Positions 8,618-17,987 are shown, counted from the stretch's first letter. The stretch is 34,275 nt of DNA from an uncultured Lachnospiraceae bacterium (GCA_905235585.1 CAJOME010000030.1:1-34275); one strand, 5' to 3'. The notes: a model not told the origin generated them from the sequence alone. Numbers and translations: made by a program.

Positions 8618-8659
8618 GGATCTGCACGTCCTTAACCGTAAATCTCTTCGGACAGATCC
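8618..8659 (-). repeat. Intergenic hairpin cheB-cheA
   Basis: GGATCTG and CAGATCC form a perfect 7-bp stem, starting about 7 bases after the cheB stop codon. The 28-base interior can form an extra short GTCC/GGAC pairing. No U-run follows. It fits the pattern of hairpins close to stop codons elsewhere in this operon and may be an mRNA-processing or stabilising element (inference). Confidence 0.55.
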
Positions 8660-8666
8660 TAAATAA

Positions 8667-9743
8667 CTACCTTGTCCCTATCTCCCTTGTGATCGCCTCA
8701 GCGATCCTGTCCAGAGGAAGCACTTCATTGACCAGCCCCGTCATCGCTATTGCCTTTGGCATGCCGTATACCGCGCAGGTAGCTTCATTCTGGGAAATGA
8801 TGTGAAGCTTTTTATGCGTCTCGAGGTTCTTTATCCCCTCAGTACCGTCGGCTCCCATACCTGTAAGCACTACACAGCACACCTGATCATAAGCGGTACC
8901 TGTCAGCGATTCATACATATAGTTTGCACACGGTCTTACACCCTCTCTGTGAGGCTCCATGGAAAAGAATATCCTCGTATGACTCCCCGACTTAGCGACC
9001 TTCATGTGCTTTCCACCGGGAGCAATGTATACATGCCCTTTCTCCAGCAGATCACCCTCTTCGGCCTCCTTGACACTTATAGGTCCCAGCGAATCAAGTC
9101 TTTCCGCCAGTGATTTGGTAAACCCCTCCGGCATATGCTGTACAAGGATGACCGGAGCGTCAAGATTAGCCGGCAGAAGCGGTATCACCGAATGCAGAGC
9201 CTTCGGACCGCCGGTGGAGCTTGCAATCGCCACGATCTTTTCACCCCTGACAGAGACCCTTGGTCTTAGAGTGATCTGACTGTCTGATGCTTTGGAACCG
9301 GCTGTGTGAGGGGCGGCCGGCTTGTCGTAGGCTATCGTATCTCCGGCTCCCGCGACCACCGCAAGTATCCTCAGAAAGTCCTTGGCAAACTCCTCGCCGG
9401 AAGTCTCCTTGTATCTCTCGGGCTTTTTGATAAAATCCATGGCTCCGAGCTCGAGTGAGTCCATTGTCTGCTGTGTACCCTCGCCCGTGGTCGTGGAAAA
9501 CATCATTACTCTTTCCTTGCGACCTTCATTCTTGAGCTGTCTCAAAAACTCTATGCCGTCCATCACAGGCATGTTCACGTCAAGGACTATGGCATCATAT
9601 TTTTTCTTTTTTACCAGATCAAAAGCATCCTTACCGTTTCTGGCAGTCTCAGGCTCGTCATATCTAGGGTCGGTTTTTATTATATCACATGCAACCTTCC
9701 TCATGAGTGCAGAGTCATCAACAATCAATATTTTTTTACCCAT
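8667..9743 (-). CDS. cheB: CheB, chemoreceptor methylesterase/deamidase with receiver domain
   Basis: At 358 aa, normal for the family. The N-terminal receiver has the phosphorylation site Asp55 in AIVLDVNMPVMDG and the conserved Lys in FIKKPER. After a linker (about 130-165), the C-terminal esterase domain shows the catalytic triad motifs: Ser in IASSTGGPKAL, His in VQHMPEGFTKSLAERL and Asp in GMGADGTEG. It removes receptor methyl groups when phosphorylated by CheA. The partner methyltransferase CheR is not in this window. A CCGGAGG site precedes the ATG. Confidence 0.96.
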   Translation of the reverse strand: MGKKILIVDDSALMRKVACDIIKTDPRYDEPETARNGKDAFDLVKKKKYDAIVLDVNMPVMDGIEFLRQLKNEGRKERVMMFSTTTGEGTQQTMDSLELGAMDFIKKPERYKETSGEEFAKDFLRILAVVAGAGDTIAYDKPAAPHTAGSKASDSQITLRPRVSVRGEKIVAIASSTGGPKALHSVIPLLPANLDAPVILVQHMPEGFTKSLAERLDSLGPISVKEAEEGDLLEKGHVYIAPGGKHMKVAKSGSHTRIFFSMEPHREGVRPCANYMYESLTGTAYDQVCCVVLTGMGADGTEGIKNLETHKKLHIISQNEATCAVYGMPKAIAMTGLVNEVLPLDRIAEAITREIGTR

Positions 9744-9772
9744 TTTATAACCTCCGGTGATTATTATTCGCT

Positions 9773-9843
9773 ACAGTTCACAGCCGGATCGCGCACCAGC
9801 AGTACGATCACGCTCCGTAACGTATTGATCCGAATGATACTGT
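9773..9843 (-). repeat. Intergenic inverted repeat pilZ-cheB
   Basis: Nested arms lie in the spacer: ACAGT/ACTGT outside and CGGATC/GATCCG inside, with unpaired bases between the two steps and a 36-base interior. The outer arm begins at the stop codon of the PilZ gene. The stem is weaker than the other spacer hairpins, so its reality as a structure is uncertain. Confidence 0.4.
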
Positions 9844-10583
9844 CATTCCTCTATCCCACTGGCTTTTCTTCTTATTTTGCGCTCTTCTTCAAATATATAT
9901 CTTATTATGCCTTCTCTGTCTTTATCCTTGATATTTATAAACTGGATATGATTGCTGTATTCGCCATCCCGTCCATCGATCGGCTCGGAAAGTATGATCC
10001 GTCCTATCACTGAATACTCGGTGGGCTTACCGTTCATGTTCAGATTGAACAAAAACAGTATCTTTACGTCCTTCTCGAATTTCTTATCCGAAATGAACTT
10101 TGCCCCTCCGCCGCTGATATCGACGATCACTCCGTCCTCAAGTATGAGATCCGTATTAATGATATTTACATCGTTTTCTTTTATTTCCGCGAACTCTTTT
10201 TCTCCCACCTCACGGCACTTCATGTTCAGTATGCAGTTCAGTCTGTAATACTCTCTGCGCTGGAACTTCCTTAACGGGGATGTGAGCTCCATGCAGAGCA
10301 CATAGACATTGTCGGACTTGTATCTGTCCGTTATCCTTGCGTAGCACTGATAGAGTCCTTTTCCGGAATAGAAGCACAGGTCATAATCGTCGCCGACCTC
10401 AAGCAGTACTATATGTCCGCTTTCAAACGGCATATTTACCTTGATCTCGTCCTCGGACACGATATCATATACCCGGGTGGAATAGGTCTTTCTTTCTATC
10501 ACGCCGGAGCTCGAAATCCGTTCTTCGCTTTTTACCTCGGTAAGATCGACCTTGTCACCGGGTATCACATGATCTGATAACAT
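9843..10583 (-). CDS. PilZ-domain c-di-GMP-binding flagellar protein (YcgR/DgrA type)
   Basis: An N-terminal YcgR-type domain (about 1-100) is followed by a PilZ domain with both c-di-GMP motifs: RREYYR (the RxxxR motif, in KFQRREYYRLN) and DISGGGAKF (the D/NxSxxG motif). The ORF track starts at a GTG giving 250 aa. I prefer the ATG four codons later (MLSDH, 246 aa), since the GTG codon itself lies against the AGGAGG ribosome binding site. Proteins of this type bind c-di-GMP and slow the motor or stator (YcgR, MotI/DgrA). Placement in the motility operon supports that role. Confidence 0.9.
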   Translation of the reverse strand: MLSDHVIPGDKVDLTEVKSEERISSSGVIERKTYSTRVYDIVSEDEIKVNMPFESGHIVLLEVGDDYDLCFYSGKGLYQCYARITDRYKSDNVYVLCMELTSPLRKFQRREYYRLNCILNMKCREVGEKEFAEIKENDVNIINTDLILEDGVIVDISGGGAKFISDKKFEKDVKILFLFNLNMNGKPTEYSVIGRIILSEPIDGRDGEYSNHIQFINIKDKDREGIIRYIFEEERKIRRKASGIEE

Positions 10584-10598
10584 ATTCCTCCTCACCCC

Positions 10599-11480
10599 TT
10601 ACGCATTCCTGCTTTTGAGCATATTGGCAAAAAACCCTGCCATACCCCTCATCATACCGGCTCTCTCGTGCGGGATATCCATAAGAGTTTTTGAAATATC
10701 ATCAAAAGCCTTTGCAGACTTTGAGTTCACATTTGAAATGCATACCGGACTCTGCTGCATGACTGCCTTTGAAAGCTCATGATCCTCCGGTATGGCTCCG
10801 AGGTACGACATATCCAGATGCAGATATCTCTGTACCACCGCGTTCAGTTTTTTATACAGCTGCTCGCCCTCTTTATAGTCGGATACCTTATTGGATATCA
10901 CCTTGATCTGGGAGCTTCCGCTGTTATATCTCGGATTGTGCTTTAATGCCTTGAGAAGTGAATATGAGTCCGTGATCGATGTGGGCTCCGGTGTAGTCAC
11001 AAGCAGTATCTCACCCGATGCCACAAGAAACTCTATCACCGCATTCGATATCCCGGCACCCGTGTCTATAATGATCACATCGGCTATGCTGTCCAGCTCA
11101 TTTAACTGTGATACCAGATAGTTGAGGTAATCGGTATTGAGGTTTGTAAGTCCCGCTATCCCACTCCCCCCTGATATAAACCCTATATCCAGAGGTCCCC
11201 AGGTGATCACATCTCTTATGCCTTTTCCCTGATATACAAGATCAGCGAGATTGTGCTTCGGTACGGTACCGAACATTACCTCAATATTTGCCAGACCAAA
11301 GTCCGCGTCAAAGATGATGACTCTTTGTCCCATCTTTTTAAACTGCACAGCAAGGTTGATCGCCACGTTTGATTTGCCGACACCTCCCTTGCCGCTGGTG
11401 ACGGTCATGACTCTCGCCGCATTTGCCGGTGCCACCTGATTCTGCTTTATTATTGTACGAAGTCTTGTCGCCTGATCCAT
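10599..11480 (-). CDS. flhG: FlhG/FleN (YlxH), MinD-like ATPase controlling flagellar number
   Basis: A 293-aa ParA/MinD-family protein with the deviant Walker A motif SGKGGVGKS (about residues 29-37), the switch motif DADFGLANIEVMFG, Walker B VIIDTGAG, and a basic/hydrophobic C-terminal tail (MAGFFANMLKSRNA) that may be an amphipathic membrane-targeting helix. It stimulates FlhF GTPase activity and restricts flagellar number. The start overlaps the flhF stop by one base (TAATG), so translation is likely coupled to flhF. Because flhF is frameshifted here, that coupling would be lost in this allele. Confidence 0.95.
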   Translation of the reverse strand: MDQATRLRTIIKQNQVAPANAARVMTVTSGKGGVGKSNVAINLAVQFKKMGQRVIIFDADFGLANIEVMFGTVPKHNLADLVYQGKGIRDVITWGPLDIGFISGGSGIAGLTNLNTDYLNYLVSQLNELDSIADVIIIDTGAGISNAVIEFLVASGEILLVTTPEPTSITDSYSLLKALKHNPRYNSGSSQIKVISNKVSDYKEGEQLYKKLNAVVQRYLHLDMSYLGAIPEDHELSKAVMQQSPVCISNVNSKSAKAFDDISKTLMDIPHERAGMMRGMAGFFANMLKSRNA

Positions 11481-12731
11481 TATGAACCGCCTAATATAGA
11501 TTTTACTATATACTGAGGATTGAAGGCTTCGATATCATCAGGCACATCCTGTCCGTCAGTCGTATAGGATATCTCCGCTCCGGTATAAAGCCGGATATTA
11601 TATATATTTCCGAAAGCAGATGTCTCATCCAGCTTGGTAAAGACGATCTTGTAACTGTCCATTTCCTTATAGGTATCGCATATAGCAAGCAGATCCCTGT
11701 ACTTTGTAGTGACAGACAGCACCAGATATGTCTCGATCTCCGTGATCTCCTTTGCGGCGTCGAGTATATGCTTCATCTCGTCGCGTTTTTCCTTATCTTT
11801 GGGTGAGTATCCTGCCGTATCTACAAATATGTAATCGTGCTCCTTAAACTCGTCCAGCGCGGTCTTTAGATCATCCGCGGTATATACGACTCTGAACGGC
11901 ACATCCATGATCTCCGCATAAGTACGCAACTGCTCCGCGGCCTTGATCCTGTAGGTGTCCGATGTGAAAAGAGCCACCTTTTTCTTTTGTCCCACTGCCA
12001 TATCCGAAGCGATCTTCGCGATAGTCGTTGTCTTGCCGACCCCTGTGGGACCTAGGAACTAGGAAAAAAATGACCTTCGGTCCGTTTTCGGCCTCGGTTA
12101 CTCCCGTGCTCACCCCAAACTTCAGTATCAGCTTCTGATATATATTTGAAAGCAGAAAATCTATGGTGACTCCGGGCTTTGAAAGCTTTTCTATCTCTTC
12201 GACGAGATCATTGGCATACTTTTCATCCACCTCATTGTTTATGAGCGTAGTATATATAAGCTTTATAAAGCTCATTATTTCTTTATTTCTGCTGTCCTTA
12301 TTATCCGAAGACTTAACCTTCTCTTCAGCGTCGGCCTCCATCACAGACTTAAGCTGCTGCTCAAGTAGTGACTGCAGATTGTCTATCTTATCGGTACTGC
12401 GCCTTTTAGGTGATTCTTCTTCTTTCTTCGGATGCAGCTTTTCGTACTCTTCATCGGTGAGCACATCCTTATACTGTGATATCTTCTGTTCGGTCGCATC
12501 CTTCTTTGGAGCAGCCGGCATGGGAGGTGCTGCCTGTGTCCGGGGTACATAGGTATCCTTCTCCTCCTCCACTGCTGCGGTGACCTCTACGGTAGGCTTT
12601 GAAAAAAGGCTCGCAAGACCCTTCTTCTTCACCTTTTTCACATTCATAATGACAGCACCGGCTCCGAGCTCCGCTCTCGCGGCCTTCAGTGCCTCATCTT
12701 CAGTTTTTCCGTTAAATTTCTTGATTATCAT
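11480..12731 (-). pseudogene. flhF: flhF, SRP-type GTPase, interrupted by a 7-bp tandem duplication
   Basis: FlhF sets flagellar site and number. The N-terminal part (start MIIKKFNGKTEDEALKAARA) reads normally to KVIFFL, about residue 224, just before the P-loop. It then runs in a wrong frame for about 60 residues to a stop at 11871. The rest of the GTPase domain (SDTYRIKAAEQLRTYAEIM... VDTAGYSPKD... FTKLDET) is intact in the next frame, ending at 11480. The cause is a perfect 7-base duplication at 12052..12065. Removing one copy restores GPTGVGKTTTIAKIASDMA and gives a 414-aa protein, a normal length. Alternatives are a +1 ribosomal frameshift (416 aa, two extra residues before the P-loop), a phase-variable OFF allele, or a sequencing/assembly error. 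Confidence 0.93.
12052..12065 (-). repeat. 7-bp tandem duplication disrupting flhF
   Basis: The plus strand reads CTAGGAACTAGGAA, two exact head-to-tail copies of CTAGGAA, with the second copy merging into a seven-A run. One copy would keep the FlhF reading frame; two copies shift it by +1. It lies immediately upstream of the codons for the P-loop. Confidence 0.95.
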
Positions 12732-12743
12732 ATATTTACTTTA

Positions 12744-14810
12744 TCACGCCGTGATCATACCTATGCTCTGAAGCTCTACATCATTCTCTATCTCATTATA
12801 TGATATTGCGATAAGTTCGTCCAAATAGTCTTCAGTAAGCTTTTTGAAATATATCCTTACGATAGGTGATGTCACTACTATCTCATTCCTGCCGAGGTCA
12901 TCAAGCTTCTTTACTTCAGCCTCCGTCGCGGCGATGATGGCCTTGGTACGCTCGGGATCGAGTGTGAGGTAAGCCCCCTGCTCGGTCTGCTTCACGGAAT
13001 TCATGATCTCCTGCTCTATCTTCGGATCAAGTGTCACGACCTGAGTAGTCTCTCCCGGCTCGAAATACCTGGCTGTGATCGCTCTCTTTAATGCCTGTCT
13101 CGCGTACTCCGTGAGTACATCAGTATCTCTTGTAGTCGCGGAATAATCGGCAAGTGTCTCAAAGATAGTGAGCAGGTCTCTGATCGACACACCCTCTTCA
13201 AGCAGATTCTGTAAGACCTTCTGTATCTCTCCGATTCCCAGAAGCTTTGGCGTAAGCTCCTCCACCACCGAAGGGTTTGACTCCTTCAGATTGTCTATAA
13301 GATTCTGTGTATCCTGTCTTGTGAGCAGCTCCGCTATGTGCTGCCTTATCACCTCTGTCAGATGAGTGGCTATGATAGAGGGAGGATCCACGACAGTGTA
13401 TCCCATAGACTCTGCCCTTTCTCTCTGTCCCTCGGTGATCCATATGGCAGGAAGATGGAAGGAAGGCTCTACCGTCTGTATGCCGGTGATCTCCTCCTCC
13501 ACATATCCCGGATTCATCGCCATATAATGATCAAAGAGTATCTCTCCGTCCGCGACCTGCACTCCCTTTATCTTGATGATATACTGGTTCGGATTGAGCT
13601 GTATGTTATCCCTCAGTCTGATGATAGGCACTACGGTACCGAGCTCAAGTGCTATCTGACGTCTTATCATTACTACACGGTCAAGCAGATCCCCGCCCTG
13701 ATTCACATCAGCAAGCGGTATGATACCATAACCGAACTCCAGCTCTATCGGATCTACGGAAAGAAGCGATACCACATTTTCCGGCTTCCTTATCTCTTCA
13801 GCAGATATCTCCTCCTCCTGCACGGAGCTCTCGACCTTTTCGACCTCGAGCTGATTCTGTATGAGTCTGCCTCCGACAAGGAAGAGAGAACCCACCAGAG
13901 CGAATATCACTACGTTCAGCGGTGTCACTACACCCAAGAATACGATGACCGAGCCTGCCAGATACATCACCTTAGGTACTCCGAAGATCTGCTTCACCAG
14001 ATCCGGACCGAAATCCATCTCTTTGCCGCCCTTTGTGACCAGAATACCGGTAGCAAGTGAGATGAGAAGTGAAGGTATCGCGGATACGAGACCGTCACCT
14101 ATGGTAAGTATGGTATAGTTTGCAAGCGCATCCTGTATGGTATCTCCTCTGCGGAGCACACCCATCGCTATACCTCCCACCACGTTTATCATCGTTATAA
14201 GCAGTCCCGCAGTCGAGTCTCCCTTAACATACTTTACGGCACCGTCCATGGAGCCGAAGAAAGCCGACTCCTGCTGTATCTTATCTCTTCTGCGCTTTGC
14301 CTCTTCATCATCTATGGCTCCGGTATTAAGGTCGGCATCTATAGCCATCTGCTTACCGGGCATGGCATCAAGCGTAAATCTCGCCGTAACCTCCGACACA
14401 CGCTCGGTACCTTTATTTATCACGACAAACTGTACGATGATAAGTATGATATAAACTATGGTACCTATGATCAGATCATTGCCGCCGACGAAAGCTCCGA
14501 AGGTCCGGACTACATTTCCCGGATCTCCTGTACTCAGGATCAGCTTCGTCGATGAAACATTCAGCGATATCCTGAAAATTGTAGTAAAGAGCAGTATTGT
14601 CGGATAGAACGACATATCCAGCACTTCTTTGACAAAAAGAGAATTGAAAAGTATCGCGAAGGCTATGGACATGTTTACCGCAAGCAGTATATCGAGAAGG
14701 GTGTTCGGTATCGGCACGATAAGGAACACAAAAGCTGCGAGCAGATATAAAGCTACTCCCAGATCCTGCGGATTCAATACTTTCTTTTTTGCTCCTGCCG
14801 CCGTATCCAT
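12744..14810 (-). CDS. flhA: FlhA, flagellar type III export gate
   Basis: A 688-aa protein. The N-terminal half (about 18-320) is rich in hydrophobic membrane segments. The FHIPEP-family signature RFTLDAMPGKQMAIDADLNTG is at about residues 144-164. The C-terminal cytoplasmic domain (about 350-688) docks chaperone-substrate complexes. It forms the nonameric export gate with FlhB, FliP, FliQ and FliR, all encoded just upstream. One base separates it from flhB and 12 bases from flhF. Confidence 0.97.
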   Translation of the reverse strand: MDTAAGAKKKVLNPQDLGVALYLLAAFVFLIVPIPNTLLDILLAVNMSIAFAILFNSLFVKEVLDMSFYPTILLFTTIFRISLNVSSTKLILSTGDPGNVVRTFGAFVGGNDLIIGTIVYIILIIVQFVVINKGTERVSEVTARFTLDAMPGKQMAIDADLNTGAIDDEEAKRRRDKIQQESAFFGSMDGAVKYVKGDSTAGLLITMINVVGGIAMGVLRRGDTIQDALANYTILTIGDGLVSAIPSLLISLATGILVTKGGKEMDFGPDLVKQIFGVPKVMYLAGSVIVFLGVVTPLNVVIFALVGSLFLVGGRLIQNQLEVEKVESSVQEEEISAEEIRKPENVVSLLSVDPIELEFGYGIIPLADVNQGGDLLDRVVMIRRQIALELGTVVPIIRLRDNIQLNPNQYIIKIKGVQVADGEILFDHYMAMNPGYVEEEITGIQTVEPSFHLPAIWITEGQRERAESMGYTVVDPPSIIATHLTEVIRQHIAELLTRQDTQNLIDNLKESNPSVVEELTPKLLGIGEIQKVLQNLLEEGVSIRDLLTIFETLADYSATTRDTDVLTEYARQALKRAITARYFEPGETTQVVTLDPKIEQEIMNSVKQTEQGAYLTLDPERTKAIIAATEAEVKKLDDLGRNEIVVTSPIVRIYFKKLTEDYLDELIAISYNEIENDVELQSIGMITA

Positions 14811-14811
14811 A

Positions 14812-15966
14812 CTATGCCATCTTCCTGGTTCCTGCGCTGTACGAAGTCTGAACGCCTCTGCTCTCCTTCAGGTTGTATACGAATGCCAGTACCTCGGCCA
14901 CAGCCTGATAAAGCTCCGGAGGAATCTTGCCTCCCAGATCGACATTGTGGTATATCATCCTCGCGAGAGGCTTGTTCTCCACTATCTCTACACCGGCTTC
15001 CCTTGCCTCATCCTTTATCTTTTGTGCAAGAAAGTCCTGTCCCTTTGCGATAACGACAGGCGCATCGGCCACTATCGAATCATATTTCAACGCTACCGCA
15101 TAATGCGTGGGGTTTGTGATGACCACATCCGCTTCAGGTACCGACTGGATCATCCTTCTTCTTGAAGCCTCCTGCATCTTCTGTCTGATCTTGCCCTTGA
15201 TCTGCGGATCTCCTTCGGAATTCTTGTACTCATCCTTTACTTCCTGCTTGGTCATCATCATGTCCTTATGGAACTTGCGCCTCTGATAGATAAGATCCAA
15301 AACGGCCACAAGCAGATAAATGATGCTTATCCTGAGTCCGAGATCCAGCACCGCCTGGCATATCTCACTTACAGCAGTTCCTATAGACATATCGTACATG
15401 AGACCCACAAGCGCGAATTTATCCTTTATATAGTTCCATACCACCCCGAATATGACTACAAGCTTCGCTATGCTCATGGCAAGATCAACGAGCTTTTTCG
15501 TTGAAAACATCCTCTTCAGACCGCTCATGGGGCTGAGCTTATTCAGCTTGGGCTGCAGCGGCTTGGTGGTCACCATCCATTTGATCTGAGCCATGTTTGT
15601 ACCGAATGCCACTATTACGCCTATCACGAATATAGGCAGGATAATGAGTAACAGCCTTATGATCATGATCCTTAAAAGACCGGTATAGTCGTTCAATACT
15701 ATCTCGCCACGTATGAGCTTCGTATAATCCGGTATCACGGAATATACGTATTTGAAGTTTTCCAGAAACCTCTCACCTATGCCAAGTCCCGCAAATCTTA
15801 AGGTCAGGAAAATGGCAATGAGAGAGACCGCGTTGCATATCTCCTGACTCTTCGCAACCTGCCCCTCTTTTCTGGCATCCTCCAGCTTTTTACTTGTAGG
15901 CTCCTCAGTCTTCTCTCCGCCGGGTCCGTCCTCGCCGAAGAACTGAAGATCCAGCTCCCAGATCAT
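14812..15966 (-). CDS. flhB: FlhB, export apparatus substrate-specificity switch
   Basis: A 384-aa protein with four membrane segments in the first 225 residues and the cytoplasmic FlhBC domain after that. The autocleavage motif NPTH is at residues 285-288 (VVITNPTHYAVALKYD). Cleavage and FliK binding switch export from rod/hook to filament substrates. The start overlaps fliR as ATGA. The C-terminal tail (RGVQTSYSAGTRKMA) extends slightly past the usual domain. Confidence 0.97.
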   Translation of the reverse strand: MIWELDLQFFGEDGPGGEKTEEPTSKKLEDARKEGQVAKSQEICNAVSLIAIFLTLRFAGLGIGERFLENFKYVYSVIPDYTKLIRGEIVLNDYTGLLRIMIIRLLLIILPIFVIGVIVAFGTNMAQIKWMVTTKPLQPKLNKLSPMSGLKRMFSTKKLVDLAMSIAKLVVIFGVVWNYIKDKFALVGLMYDMSIGTAVSEICQAVLDLGLRISIIYLLVAVLDLIYQRRKFHKDMMMTKQEVKDEYKNSEGDPQIKGKIRQKMQEASRRRMIQSVPEADVVITNPTHYAVALKYDSIVADAPVVIAKGQDFLAQKIKDEAREAGVEIVENKPLARMIYHNVDLGGKIPPELYQAVAEVLAFVYNLKESRGVQTSYSAGTRKMA

Positions 15967-16751
15967 TGTATATACATTCCCTCTGCGAACCTGCCGAACA
16001 TCACCTTCATCTCGTTAAAGATAAAATCAGATATGCTGGGCAGCATCCCGATAGTAACAAAAAGCACAGACAGTCCGACAAATATCTTTATCTGCATACC
16101 CACGGAAAACATATTCATCTGCGGAGCGACCTTTGCCATTATGCCAAGCACCGCATTAAGCAGCAGCATGACTCCGAATATCGGCATAAAGATCCTGAAG
16201 CCTATTGAATAATATTCCGTAAAAAACTCTATCATCGAGGTCAGCATCCTGTCTGTATTAAACACTGCCCTCCCGGTAGGTATGAGCTCATAACTGTCGA
16301 TAAAAGCCCTGAGTACCCAATGATGCATATTGGTGACACACAGGATGATAAGCACCGAGTATTGATACATAGTACCCGTAAAACCGGTATTGACTCTCGA
16401 TATCGGATCAAAAAGACTCATCATCGACAATCCGATATCCATATCCGCTATCGTACCCACAAACTGCAGTATATACATGCACAGATTTGTGGAAAACCCG
16501 AGCATGAGCCCGGCGATCGCTTCCTTTAGCACAAGCACCGCGTACCCTATGACTGTATTATAATCAAGCACCATATGAGGTACCACAAATCTGAATATCA
16601 GAAACGAGAGTAATAGCGAAAAACCAACCTTCACACGCCTTGGTACATTGGTCGTGGAAAAAAACACCGCCGTGTATACAAAACACGTTACTCTCGTGAC
16701 TATCAGGAGAAAAAACTCCAGATCCTGTATGGAAAAGGTATAATCTATCAT
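15963..16751 (-). CDS. fliR: FliR, flagellar export gate membrane protein
   Basis: A 262-aa protein, about six hydrophobic segments, normal family length. Conserved stretches include TRVTCFVYTAVFFSTTNVPRRVKVGFSLLLS near the N terminus and FIDSYELIPTGRAVF in the middle. It assembles with FliP and FliQ into the helical FliP5Q4R1 export channel. It lies 4 bases after fliQ and overlaps flhB, matching the conserved fliPQR-flhBA order. Confidence 0.95.
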   Translation of the reverse strand: MIDYTFSIQDLEFFLLIVTRVTCFVYTAVFFSTTNVPRRVKVGFSLLLSFLIFRFVVPHMVLDYNTVIGYAVLVLKEAIAGLMLGFSTNLCMYILQFVGTIADMDIGLSMMSLFDPISRVNTGFTGTMYQYSVLIILCVTNMHHWVLRAFIDSYELIPTGRAVFNTDRMLTSMIEFFTEYYSIGFRIFMPIFGVMLLLNAVLGIMAKVAPQMNMFSVGMQIKIFVGLSVLFVTIGMLPSISDFIFNEMKVMFGRFAEGMYIQ

Positions 16752-16755
16752 TTCG

Positions 16756-17025
16756 CTATTTTACATACAGTGTAAAATCACTCCACAGCCTCTCCATCAG
16801 TCCCACCATATTGCCGAGCATCCAGTGACCTATCAGCATGATCATCAAAAAGATCGCAAGAAACTTCGGTACGAATGTAAGGGTCTGCTCCTGAATACTT
16901 GTAACAGTCTGAAATATAGATATGGTAAGACCCACCACGAGCGAAACCAAAAGCACGGGTGCAGCCGTTATAATGGTGGTATAAAGCGTCTCTCTGGTTA
17001 TCTCGGTTACAGCTGCTATATCCAT
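16756..17025 (-). CDS. fliQ: FliQ, flagellar export gate subunit
   Basis: An 89-aa protein with two hydrophobic hairpin segments (TIITAAPVLLVSLVVGLTISIFQ and FLAIFLMIMLIGHWMLGNM) around the conserved TSIQEQTLTFVPK loop, all typical of FliQ. Fourteen bases separate it from fliP. A +1-frame shadow ORF in the track (16778..17029) is not a gene. Confidence 0.95.
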   Translation of the reverse strand: MDIAAVTEITRETLYTTIITAAPVLLVSLVVGLTISIFQTVTSIQEQTLTFVPKFLAIFLMIMLIGHWMLGNMVGLMERLWSDFTLYVK

Positions 17026-17039
17026 ACAAAAAACCCTTT

Positions 17040-17987
17040 CTAATAAAACGTCTTAACGAGCGAGCCTATGACAAGATTCCAGCCATCCGCGAGCACAAAC
17101 AGCAATATCTTGAACGGCATTGATACGGTCGTGGGCGGAAGCATCATCATACCCATACTCATAAGTGTCGAGGCCACGACCATATCTATCACTATAAAAG
17201 GCACATATATCAAAAAACCGATAATAAATGCAGTCCTCAGCTCCGATATCATAAACGAAGGGATAAGAATGGCATTTGGTATATCATCTATACCCTCCAC
17301 ATCCTCTATCCCCGCTATATCCAAAAAAAGCCTGACATCCTTTGCCTGCGTCTGCCCATACATAAACTCGCGAAGCGGAGCCATCGCCCTTTCACCAAAC
17401 TCCTGCTGGGTGATCTCTCCGGCTTCAAAAGGCTGAACGGCATTGGTATTTATCTCGTTTATAGCGGGCTGCATGATAAAGAACGTCAAAAACAAAGTTA
17501 ACCCCACTAATACCTGATTCGGTGGCGCTGTCTGGGTGCCGATGGCCGCCCTTACGAAATGAAGTACCACCAGTATCCTGGTGAATGAGGTCAACATTAT
17601 GAGAAGGAGCGGAGCTATGGCCACAAGAGTGAGGATGATCAGTATCCTCAATGATCCGGTCAGATTTCCGTTGCCATCACTATATGTAATATTAAGATTG
17701 TTGCCGATATTAAGCTCTCTGATATCCGACCTGTCATCCCCCGAGCCGGGTTCATCGATCACGGTGGGAGCATCATACCCGTCCCTGAGCATCCCCAGAT
17801 CATTATAATACGAGGAACGCTCTCCGGGTGTCTCGGTAAGCGTCTGGGTGGAAGCCCCTCCTATATCCCTTCGGGTAGCGATATCATTATTGGCCCTTGC
17901 GTCAACAGAGTTGATAAAAGTAAGTACCGTTAACAATGCCGTAAATATCGACAGAAAAAAAACTGCTTTAAGCCAATACTTTTTCAT
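17040..17987 (-). CDS. fliP: FliP, flagellar export gate subunit
   Basis: A 315-aa protein. A signal-like N-terminal hydrophobic segment (about 6-28) is followed by a polar extracytoplasmic region to about residue 105, longer than in many FliP proteins. The canonical domain then follows, with LTSFTRILVVLHFVRAAIGTQTAPPNQVLVGLTLFLT and, near the end, DMVVASTLMSMGMMMLPP. It forms the pentameric part of the export channel with FliQ and FliR. Its ATG overlaps the TGA of the restored fliO frame (ATGA), which supports the longer original fliO. Confidence 0.95.
   Translation of the reverse strand: MKKYWLKAVFFLSIFTALLTVLTFINSVDARANNDIATRRDIGGASTQTLTETPGERSSYYNDLGMLRDGYDAPTVIDEPGSGDDRSDIRELNIGNNLNITYSDGNGNLTGSLRILIILTLVAIAPLLLIMLTSFTRILVVLHFVRAAIGTQTAPPNQVLVGLTLFLTFFIMQPAINEINTNAVQPFEAGEITQQEFGERAMAPLREFMYGQTQAKDVRLFLDIAGIEDVEGIDDIPNAILIPSFMISELRTAFIIGFLIYVPFIVIDMVVASTLMSMGMMMLPPTTVSMPFKILLFVLADGWNLVIGSLVKTFY

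Noticed and set aside
12045-12070. Programmed -1 frameshift at the T-run in flhF (T TTT TTC heptamer)
   Set aside because: A -1 slip there meets a TAG almost at once. The downstream frame needs +1, and the exact 7-bp duplication explains the break better.
13338-14060. 240-aa plus-strand ORF opposite flhA
   Set aside because: His/Tyr/Arg-rich shadow composition, entirely inside flhA.
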